A stretch of 28,897 nucleotides of DNA, taken from an uncultured Muribaculaceae bacterium (GTDB lineage Bacteria; Bacteroidota; Bacteroidia; Bacteroidales; Muribaculaceae). The notes below the pieces were generated by a model that saw only the letters and a program-made list of their open reading frames with translations, did not search any database and had not been told where the DNA came from. The stretch covers positions 1-28,897 of the forward strand of contig CAJTYD010000033.1 of assembly GCA_910583775.1 (NCBI GenBank), written 5' to 3'. Positions 1 through 6,772 of this stretch are shown in pieces. The position numbers and the translations under genes were made by a program. Numbering within the stretch: position 1 is the stretch's first letter; every line of letters starts with the position of its first letter.

Positions 1-110
1 AAAATCATCTCAGCGCTCAAATATTACGCCGTTTTGTGGGATTTTATAGATTAAAGATATGCATCAGACTATAAACTTAACGCACCACTAATGAACACGC
101 TTATAAAATC

Positions 111-118
111 CAAAATTA
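111..118 (-). promoter_or_regulatory. possible -7 box for a leftward gene outside the window
   Basis: Read on the minus strand this is TAATTTTG, a full match to the Bacteroidetes -7 consensus TAnnTTTG. A minus-strand ATG lies at 8-6, at the very edge, so a leftward gene with a leader of about 100 nt is possible. No good -33 element is visible, and such AT-rich boxes occur by chance. Nothing else recognisable lies in 1-110. Confidence 0.25.
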
Positions 119-126
119 CGGAATTA

Positions 127-158
127 TTTCTTTAATTAAGGAAATTTGATTAAATTTG
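127..158 (+). promoter_or_regulatory. candidate fabD promoter
   Basis: TTTC at 127-130, a 20-nt spacer, then TAAATTTG at 151-158. This fits the Bacteroidetes sigma-ABfr pattern TTTG-N19-21-TAnnTTTG with one mismatch in the -33 element. Transcription would start near 165 and leave a leader of about 110 nt before the ATG at 274. No riboswitch was recognised in that leader. Confidence 0.55.
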
Positions 159-273
159 CACCGTTAAAAACAGCAATTCAAGCTTTTTACTTTAGACCTC
201 CTATCCACAAAAGACAGCAAAGTGGCAGGTGGCCTATTTTTAAGCTAAAAAACAGCAAACAACTTAGAAAGAT

Positions 274-1152
274 ATGAAAGCTTATGTATTTCCGGGCCAA
301 GGCGCCCAGTTTGTCGGAATGGGCAAAGACCTTTACGACAATAACCCTGAGGCTAAAGAACTTTTTGAGAAAGCCAACGAGATTCTCGGTTTCCGCATCA
401 CGGACCTTATGTTCAACGGCACCGAGGATGACCTGAAACAGACAAAAGTGACACAACCCGCTATATTCCTCCACAGCGTTCTTCTCGCCAAGAGCCTTGG
501 CGATGAATTCAAGCCGGACATGGTTGCCGGTCACAGCTTAGGAGAATTCTCGGCTCTTGTCGCTTCGGGCGCACTCAGCTTCGAGGAGGGTCTCAAGCTG
601 GTTTCGAAGCGTGCACACGCGATGCAGAAAGCCTGCGAGCTTCGCCCCTCTACGATGGCCGCCGTGCTCGCCCTTCCCGACCAGAAGGTTGAGGAACTCT
701 GCGCGGAGGTTGACGACGTAGTGGCTCCCGCCAACTATAACTGCCCGGGCCAGGTTGTTATCTCCGGCACGATCGAGGGTATCGACGCCGCCTGCGAGAA
801 GATGCTCGCCGCCGGTGCCAAACGCGCCATGAAGCTCAAAGTAGGCGGTGCTTTCCACAGCCCGCTCATGCAGCCCGCACAGGAGGAACTCGCCGAGGCT
901 ATCGCCGAGGCTAAATTCCAGACTCCGGTATGCCCCGTTTACCAGAACGTTGACGGCAAGCCGCACACCGATCCCGAAGAGATCAAGGCCAACCTCATCA
1001 AGCAGCTCACCGCTCCCGTGCGCTGGACATACGACGTAGAGGCAATGATCGCCGACGGCGCGGATGAATTCATCGAGCTCGGTCCGGGCAGCGTGCTCCA
1101 GGGCCTTGTCAAGAAAATCAACCGCGGTGTGGCGACCTCCGGAATGCAGTAA
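274..1152 (+). CDS. fabD: malonyl-CoA:acyl carrier protein transacylase
   Basis: This enzyme moves the malonyl group from CoA to acyl carrier protein, supplying the extender unit for type II fatty acid synthesis in the cytoplasm. The 292-residue product has the normal family length. The N-terminal FPGQGAQ motif (residues 6-12) forms the oxyanion region. The nucleophile elbow GHSLG places the catalytic Ser at 88. Arg113 in SKRAHAMQKA fits the malonyl-carboxylate-binding Arg, and His195 in GAFHSP is the catalytic His. The ATG at 274 follows an A-rich stretch (AGAAAGAT) typical of this phylum and gives a full N-terminus. The gene stands alone: no other fab genes are adjacent, and a hairpin separates it from asd. 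Confidence 0.96.
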   Translation: MKAYVFPGQGAQFVGMGKDLYDNNPEAKELFEKANEILGFRITDLMFNGTEDDLKQTKVTQPAIFLHSVLLAKSLGDEFKPDMVAGHSLGEFSALVASGALSFEEGLKLVSKRAHAMQKACELRPSTMAAVLALPDQKVEELCAEVDDVVAPANYNCPGQVVISGTIEGIDAACEKMLAAGAKRAMKLKVGGAFHSPLMQPAQEELAEAIAEAKFQTPVCPVYQNVDGKPHTDPEEIKANLIKQLTAPVRWTYDVEAMIADGADEFIELGPGSVLQGLVKKINRGVATSGMQ

Positions 1153-1172
1153 AAACCGGATCCATACCTTTT

Positions 1173-1213
1173 CAAATGTTGGAAATCTGCAATAAGTGAA
1201 TTTCCAACATTTG
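1173..1213. terminator. 14-bp perfect inverted repeat after fabD
   Basis: CAAATGTTGGAAAT at 1173-1186 is exactly complementary to ATTTCCAACATTTG at 1200-1213, with a 13-nt loop. It begins 20 nt after the fabD stop codon. There is no clear U-tract behind it, so it may be a weak or processing-type terminator, or a binding site upstream of asd. Confidence 0.5.
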
Positions 1214-1289
1214 TCGTAAATATACAATAACATTCCAATAAAACGCAAAGCTACCCTGATGGCTTGTAAACCAACAAATTGATCAAGAT

Positions 1290-2309
1290 ATGAATATAGC
1301 AATTGTCGGAGCTTCCGGAGCCGTGGGCCAGGAATTTCTCCGTGTTCTTGACGAACAGAACTTCCCCATCGACAATATGCGCCTCTTCGGATCGAAGAGA
1401 AGCGCCGGACAGACGCGCACATTCCGCGGCAAGGAATACGTGATCGAGGAACTCACCGCCGACTCCGATTTCAGCGGCGTTGACATTGCCTTCACCTCCG
1501 CCGGCGCAGGCACATCGAAACAGTATGCCGACGTGATCACGCGCCACGGCACACTGATGATCGACAACTCATCGGCCTTCCGCATGGACCAGGACGTGCC
1601 TCTGGTAGTGCCTGAGGTAAACGGCGCCGACGCGCTCAACCGTCCTCGCAACATCATCGGCAACCCCAACTGCACCACCATTCAGATGGTGGTCGCCCTC
1701 AAGCCCCTCGACGACCTGTCGCACATCAAGCGGGTGAGAGTGGCCACCTACCAGGCCGCCAGCGGCGCCGGCGCAACCGCCATGGAGGAGCTTAAGATAC
1801 AGACAGCCCAGCTCAGCCGCGGCGAGGAGCCTACCATCGAGAAATTCAAATACCAGCTTGCCTTCAACGTGATTCCCCACATCGACGTCTTCACCGACAA
1901 CGACTATACAAAGGAGGAGATGAAGATGTTTAACGAGACGCGCAAGATCATGCACTCCGACATCAAGGTGTCGGCCACATGTGTCCGCGTGCCGGTGCTT
2001 CGCGCCCACAGCGAGGCAATCTGGGCCGAGACCGAGCGCCCGGTAAGCGTCGAGGAGCTCCGGGAGGCGTTCGCCAAAGCTCCGGGCCTCATTATCGCAG
2101 AAGAGAAGAACGGAGAGAAATTCTATCCGATGCCTCTCGACATCGCCGGCAAGGATCCAGTCTACGTCGGAAGAATCCGCAAGGATCTCTGTGACGACTG
2201 CGGCCTCTCGTTCTGGATCGTAGGAGACCAGATCAAGAAAGGCGCAGCCCTCAACGCCGTGCAGATAGCACAATGGCTGCTTGAGAACGACCCCAAATTC
2301 AAGAAATAA
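1290..2309 (+). CDS. asd: aspartate-semialdehyde dehydrogenase
   Basis: Cytoplasmic enzyme that reduces beta-aspartyl phosphate to aspartate semialdehyde with NADPH, the branch point to lysine/diaminopimelate, threonine and methionine. The 339-residue product starts with the Rossmann motif GASGAVG (residues 7-13) for NADP binding. The active-site Cys is 128 in NPNCTT, and the catalytic His is 240 in RVPVLRAHSE. The AHSE form resembles the Gram-positive/Bacteroidetes branch of the family rather than the longer enterobacterial enzyme. The ATG at 1290 sits in the context AAGATATG, shared with the genes before and after. A strong terminator follows, so it is probably monocistronic. No convincing promoter was found in 1153-1289. 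Confidence 0.96.
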   Translation: MNIAIVGASGAVGQEFLRVLDEQNFPIDNMRLFGSKRSAGQTRTFRGKEYVIEELTADSDFSGVDIAFTSAGAGTSKQYADVITRHGTLMIDNSSAFRMDQDVPLVVPEVNGADALNRPRNIIGNPNCTTIQMVVALKPLDDLSHIKRVRVATYQAASGAGATAMEELKIQTAQLSRGEEPTIEKFKYQLAFNVIPHIDVFTDNDYTKEEMKMFNETRKIMHSDIKVSATCVRVPVLRAHSEAIWAETERPVSVEELREAFAKAPGLIIAEEKNGEKFYPMPLDIAGKDPVYVGRIRKDLCDDCGLSFWIVGDQIKKGAALNAVQIAQWLLENDPKFKK

Positions 2310-2335
2310 GTTCTCGGGAAACTCCATCATAGTTG

Positions 2336-2370
2336 AAAAGAGCGGAATCAAGTCCGCTCTTTTCTTTTTT
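2336..2370 (+). terminator. rho-independent terminator after asd
   Basis: AAAAGAGCGGA (2336-2346) pairs perfectly with TCCGCTCTTTT (2353-2363) around the 6-nt loop ATCAAG. A run of T residues continues to 2370. It lies 27 nt past the asd stop. Confidence 0.92.
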
Positions 2371-2375
2371 ATTCG

Positions 2376-2407
2376 CTTGTTTTATTTGGCATAATTCGTT
2401 AATTTCG
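2376..2407 (+). promoter_or_regulatory. candidate promoter of the S9 peptidase gene
   Basis: CTTG at 2376-2379, a 20-nt spacer, then TAATTTCG at 2400-2407. Spacing is right for a Bacteroidetes promoter, with one mismatch in each box. The leader would be about 20 nt. Confidence 0.4.
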
Positions 2408-2433
2408 CATATAAACCAGAACTGACCTAAGAT

Positions 2434-4893
2434 ATGCACAACCGATTACTGACCTTGACCTTAGCCGCGACCATGGCGGCAGCAGGCGCTAACGCCGACA
2501 AAGTCGACGTAAAAAAATTCCGGTATTCCGGGCCTTTCTCCATAACGAATCCGCTGATGATCGACAGCGTGGACGTAAACTCGGGCAAGTTCGACATCTC
2601 GTCGCTTCTTGACACACCCGCCTCCCTTTCCTCTGCAAAGAAAGGAAACCTGATTTCGGCGACCTCGCTTCCCGCCTCACAAGGCAACTCCCTTCATCTG
2701 ATAAATTTCCGCGTTGACAACCAGCGTTATTTCGAGGGAAAACTCAAGGTGGAAGGGCTTAAGAAATATGCCGTATATCTTGACGGAAAGAAAATGAACG
2801 GCGACCGACTCGTTCTAACCCCGGCATCCCACGACATAACCGTCAAATGTCTTTCAACGGAAAACGGCGTCCTTCCCGTGAAGCTCGCCATTGAAGGAGA
2901 TCATACCGATCTTATAAGCGTCAACCCCGAAGGCGACCGCCTCTTCACGCTGCAGGATGTGATGACAGGGCGCAGCTGCAGCGGCGTCAGCCTCTCCCCT
3001 TCAGGCAAATACCTTTTAAGTTCCTATTCCTATACTCATGACGGAGGACGCACCACGTTGAGTTCAAAGGTGACTGACTATGCCACCGGCCGACTCATCG
3101 CGTCATATACCTTCCCGACAAGATGGATGCCCAAGAGCGACCGTCTATGCGTAGTGAAAACCGTTGACAACCGCCGTCAGCTCGTTGAGACGGATCCCGC
3201 GACAGGAGCAGAGACCCTGCTCGCCGACGACATTCCGGCATCATATTTCACCCTCTCTCCCAACGCGGACTTCATGCTCTACCGCAAGAACAACGAAGGG
3301 CCGAAAGAGAAAAACAAAGACCTCTATGAAATCATCAATCCCGAAGACCGTCAGCCCGGCTGGCGCGATCGCGGCCAGGTGATGAAATATGATTTCGCCA
3401 CCGGCATATCAACTCCCGTAACCTTCGGAAACCGCGACACATACATCTCAGGCATCTCAGCCGACGGAACAAAGGCTCTTGTCGCCGTGTCGGAAACGGA
3501 CGTCACTCAGAGACCTTCTTCCCTGCGCTCTCTCTATCTGGTGGATCTCGCCACCAATAAATCCACTCCGGTATTCGAGAAGGAGGGATTCATCGGCGGG
3601 TGCGTTCTCTCGCCCAACGGCACGAAAGTGGCCGTGCAGGCATCGCCCGAAGCATTCAATGGAATCGGCAAGAACCTCCCCGAAGGAAAGACTCCGAGCA
3701 TGTACGACTACCAGATGTATCTCATCGACATCCCCACAAAGAAAATCACGCCTCTCACCCGCGACTTCAATCCCTGCGTGGAGGAAATAAAATGGAGCGC
3801 CAACGACGGCATGATCTATTTCACCGCCGATGACCGCGATCTCAAGAGCCTTTTCCGCGTGAATCCCGCAACAGGCAGGATCGAGAATCTCAACGCCAAA
3901 GAGGACTATGTGAAAGGCTTCGCGCTCGCCGACAATTCTCCGGCAATCGTCTATTTCGGACAGGGAGCCACAAACGCCGACCGCATCTATGCCCTCGATT
4001 CAAAGAAACTCAAACACCGCCTGGTAGAGGATCTGAGCGCCGAACGTCTCGCAGGCATCAAGCTCGGTAAATTCGTTCCCTGGGCGTTTCAAAGCTCACG
4101 CGGCGACAGCATCACGGGCCGATACGTGCTTCCGCCGGATTTTGATCCCGCAAAAAAATATCCGATGATCGTCAACTATTACGGAGGCTGCACTCCGACA
4201 GGCCGAACCTTTGAAAGCCGCTATCCCCATCAGGTGTATGCCGCCAACGGATATGTGGTGCTCCTTCTCAATCCCAGCGGAGCCGCCGGTTTCGGGCAGG
4301 AATTCGCGTCGCGCCATGTCAACACCGCAGGCGAGGGCGTTGCCGAAGACATCATCGAGGCCGTGAAGAAATTCTGTTCGGAGAATCCCTGGGTCGACGC
4401 ATCGAAGATAGGCTGCATCGGCGCCTCTTACGGCGGATTCATGACGCAGTACCTTCAGACCAGGACCGACATCTTCGCCGCCGCCATCTCCCACGCCGGC
4501 ATCAGCGACCACACAAGCTACTGGGGCGAGGGCTACTGGGGATATTCCTACAGCGAGGTCAGCATGGCCAACAGCTATCCCTGGAGCCATCCGGATCTTT
4601 ACGTGAAGCAGAGTCCGCTCTACAACGCCGACAAGATCCACACGCCGATTCTCTTCCTCCACGGCGACGGCGACACCAACGTGCCTTTCGGAGAGAGCAT
4701 CCAGATGTATACTGCCCTCAAGCGCCTCGGCCGCCCTACGGCATTCGTAGCCGTAAGAGGAGCCAACCATCAGGTGACGGAGTTCGAGAAACGCAAGCAG
4801 TGGCAGGAGACCATCTTCGCCTGGTTCGCCAAACACCTTCAGGGCGACTCTTCATGGTGGGAGCGTCTCTACCCCTCCAAACCGCTCAACTGA
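2434..4893 (+). CDS. secreted S9 family serine peptidase
   Basis: An exported prolyl-oligopeptidase-type peptidase of 819 residues. It has a cleavable signal peptide (hydrophobic to about Ala20), then a long beta-propeller-like region (about 130-530) with repeated short sequences such as SPSGKYLL, SPNADFML, SADGTKAL and SPNGTKVA, then a C-terminal alpha/beta-hydrolase domain. The catalytic Ser is 665 in GASYGG. Asp747 in HGDGDTNVP and His779 in GANHQ complete the triad. Family members cleave short peptides in the periplasm or outside the cell. I do not see the aromatic-Glu-Glu motif of true dipeptidyl peptidase IV in the propeller, so acylaminoacyl- or oligopeptidase activity is more likely; this is an inference. 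It is flanked by terminators and is probably transcribed alone. Confidence 0.9.
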   Translation: MHNRLLTLTLAATMAAAGANADKVDVKKFRYSGPFSITNPLMIDSVDVNSGKFDISSLLDTPASLSSAKKGNLISATSLPASQGNSLHLINFRVDNQRYFEGKLKVEGLKKYAVYLDGKKMNGDRLVLTPASHDITVKCLSTENGVLPVKLAIEGDHTDLISVNPEGDRLFTLQDVMTGRSCSGVSLSPSGKYLLSSYSYTHDGGRTTLSSKVTDYATGRLIASYTFPTRWMPKSDRLCVVKTVDNRRQLVETDPATGAETLLADDIPASYFTLSPNADFMLYRKNNEGPKEKNKDLYEIINPEDRQPGWRDRGQVMKYDFATGISTPVTFGNRDTYISGISADGTKALVAVSETDVTQRPSSLRSLYLVDLATNKSTPVFEKEGFIGGCVLSPNGTKVAVQASPEAFNGIGKNLPEGKTPSMYDYQMYLIDIPTKKITPLTRDFNPCVEEIKWSANDGMIYFTADDRDLKSLFRVNPATGRIENLNAKEDYVKGFALADNSPAIVYFGQGATNADRIYALDSKKLKHRLVEDLSAERLAGIKLGKFVPWAFQSSRGDSITGRYVLPPDFDPAKKYPMIVNYYGGCTPTGRTFESRYPHQVYAANGYVVLLLNPSGAAGFGQEFASRHVNTAGEGVAEDIIEAVKKFCSENPWVDASKIGCIGASYGGFMTQYLQTRTDIFAAAISHAGISDHTSYWGEGYWGYSYSEVSMANSYPWSHPDLYVKQSPLYNADKIHTPILFLHGDGDTNVPFGESIQMYTALKRLGRPTAFVAVRGANHQVTEFEKRKQWQETIFAWFAKHLQGDSSWWERLYPSKPLN

Positions 4894-4925
4894 CAGTTCA
4901 CTCACATAATAACAGCCTATAATAA

Positions 4926-4956
4926 AAACAGCCCGCGATTTTGTCGCGGGCTGTTT
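4926..4956. terminator. bidirectional terminator between convergent genes
   Basis: AAACAGCCCGCGA (4926-4938) pairs perfectly over 13 bp with TCGCGGGCTGTTT (4944-4956) around the loop TTTTG. T-rich sequence follows on the plus strand and a T-run follows on the minus strand, so it can end both the S9 peptidase and the susD-like transcripts. Confidence 0.92.
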
Positions 4957-4998
4957 CTTTATGGATAGCTTTTAGAGCTTATTCTATGAAGGGAATAA

Positions 4999-6750
4999 TC
5001 AGATTTCATCCGGGGTAAGCTCGTTGCCGCCGTAACCGGGATTCTGCTTGAGAAGGTTGTTGGAACCTATCACGGATGAGCCGAGAGGCATACGGCATAC
5101 GTTCTTGTCATTTGTAGGCTCGTGGTCCCACCACTTTTCGGTATGGAACACTCCCCAGCGGATAAGATCCGTGCGACGGCGCCCTTCGCCGAGGAACTCG
5201 ATAAGCCATTCGTCAAGCATACGCCACTGGTCCATGTTGGCGGCTGTGGCCGGATTAGGATCGTTGCCTCCTGCAAAATAACGCTTGCGGACCTTGTTTA
5301 TCAGATCGGCCGCGCCCTGCTTGTCACCCTTGCGGAGCTTGCATTCGGCGAGAGTGTAATAAACCTCGGAAAGGCGCATGTGGGGAACACAGCAGGTGCC
5401 GTAGAGTTTTTTCTCATTCTCATCAGGAATGGGATATTTCACAAGACGCACGCCGTCGCTTTCATCGGCGCAGTCATAGAATTCCGATTTCAGGTCTGCC
5501 TTTGATTCCACGGTGCCTCCGTTCTCCTTAAGGCGCGACCATGCGGCGATCTTGTCATATATCACCTCAGGCTCGCCCTGACGGAACGGGCGCAGGAAAT
5601 CGCACACGCGCTCCGGATGATCAGGATCCTTCAATTCGCCGATAAGGAACATTCCCTCATACTTGCCGTTGCCTAAATAACGATAGCATTTCTTACGGAG
5701 GTCTCCGTCATCAAACTTCTCGTAAGGAGAGCCGAGCTTAATGTCGGGTCTTGTCTCTTTATAGAGCTTATATTCCGGATCACGCGAAGGAGTGAGGCAG
5801 AGGCCGTTCCAGCAGAAAGTCGGGAAATCGGTATTGAGGCCGAAGTACTTGTATGCATTGTAGGGGAATGACTCGGTCACGAACCAGTTGTTTTTCATCT
5901 GGGTCCAGTCGGCGGGACATCCCCAGATGATTTCCGTTGAATTGTGGTTGGAGAAACCGAACAGAGCCTGCCAGTCAGACTCAAGCTCATACGGACCGTA
6001 AACCCCGTCGATTATATCCTGACAGATCTTCGCAGCCTCGTCATACATAGGCACTCCGATATAACTTTCGGCATTGAAATAAAGGCGCGCGAGCAGCATG
6101 GCCGCCGAACCCTTGCGCAAAAAGCCGGTAACCTCCTCATTCATCGAGGAACGGACAGGCAGACCTTCCACGGCCTCCTTGAAAAGGCGTTCCGTATACT
6201 CGAAAGTCTCCTTCACCGTATTTCTCGGACGCAGGTCATCCTGCGTCGACTCATATATCGGCAGGCCGCCATACCAGTCCATACCTACCATATAGAAGAA
6301 GCCCATGAGAGCTTTCATCTGCCCTATATGACCGGCTTTCTTTTTCTCATCCACGCCAATCGACTTATAATCGAGAGCCTCGATCTTCTCGATAAGGTCT
6401 ATACAACGCGCCACACCCTGAAGCGGCTCCTTCCAGCCGTTGTTGGCCCAGCCGTCGTTCTCGGTCATCGCGTGATTGCGCATGTTGGGACGGTCGGGGC
6501 CGTCCCAGCCGTCGCCCGTGGCCCGTGCCGGCCATACGAAACAGTCGGCCGACTGCTCGTTTACCGTCACCATATAGCTGTTAACCACATACGCCCAGTG
6601 ATTAAACGGGCGGGTAAGCAGCTGATTGAGAGTCGTCTCATTCTCTACGAAGGTATCGACTGTGGTCTGGGAATAATATTTCTCATCGAGATCGCATGCC
6701 GTCAAAGTGGCGAGCATCAGAGCCGAAACCAATATCTTGCTAATTTTCAT
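4999..6750 (-). CDS. SusD/RagB-family glycan-binding lipoprotein
   Basis: Surface lipoprotein that caps a SusC-type transporter and captures oligosaccharide. The 583-residue product begins with a lipoprotein signal, lipobox LTAC with the lipidated Cys at 19, followed by acidic residues (DLDE) that suit the Bacteroidetes surface-export signal. SusD-family traits include the N-terminal helical repeats, the MRLSEVYYTLAECKLRKGD stretch, the INKVRKRYF region, and the late EFLGEGRRRTDLIRWG block. It lies 22 nt downstream of the susC-like gene in the usual order and ends against a bidirectional terminator. The bound sugar cannot be read from sequence. The GH92 genes nearby suggest mannose-containing glycans. 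Confidence 0.95.
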   Translation of the reverse strand: MKISKILVSALMLATLTACDLDEKYYSQTTVDTFVENETTLNQLLTRPFNHWAYVVNSYMVTVNEQSADCFVWPARATGDGWDGPDRPNMRNHAMTENDGWANNGWKEPLQGVARCIDLIEKIEALDYKSIGVDEKKKAGHIGQMKALMGFFYMVGMDWYGGLPIYESTQDDLRPRNTVKETFEYTERLFKEAVEGLPVRSSMNEEVTGFLRKGSAAMLLARLYFNAESYIGVPMYDEAAKICQDIIDGVYGPYELESDWQALFGFSNHNSTEIIWGCPADWTQMKNNWFVTESFPYNAYKYFGLNTDFPTFCWNGLCLTPSRDPEYKLYKETRPDIKLGSPYEKFDDGDLRKKCYRYLGNGKYEGMFLIGELKDPDHPERVCDFLRPFRQGEPEVIYDKIAAWSRLKENGGTVESKADLKSEFYDCADESDGVRLVKYPIPDENEKKLYGTCCVPHMRLSEVYYTLAECKLRKGDKQGAADLINKVRKRYFAGGNDPNPATAANMDQWRMLDEWLIEFLGEGRRRTDLIRWGVFHTEKWWDHEPTNDKNVCRMPLGSSVIGSNNLLKQNPGYGGNELTPDEI

Positions 6751-6772
6751 TTCTTCAGTTTTATATATTTTA

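Noticed and set aside
538..1422. 294-residue reading frame antisense to fabD
   Set aside because: It mirrors fabD codons, has no family motif or signal, and fabD is unambiguous.
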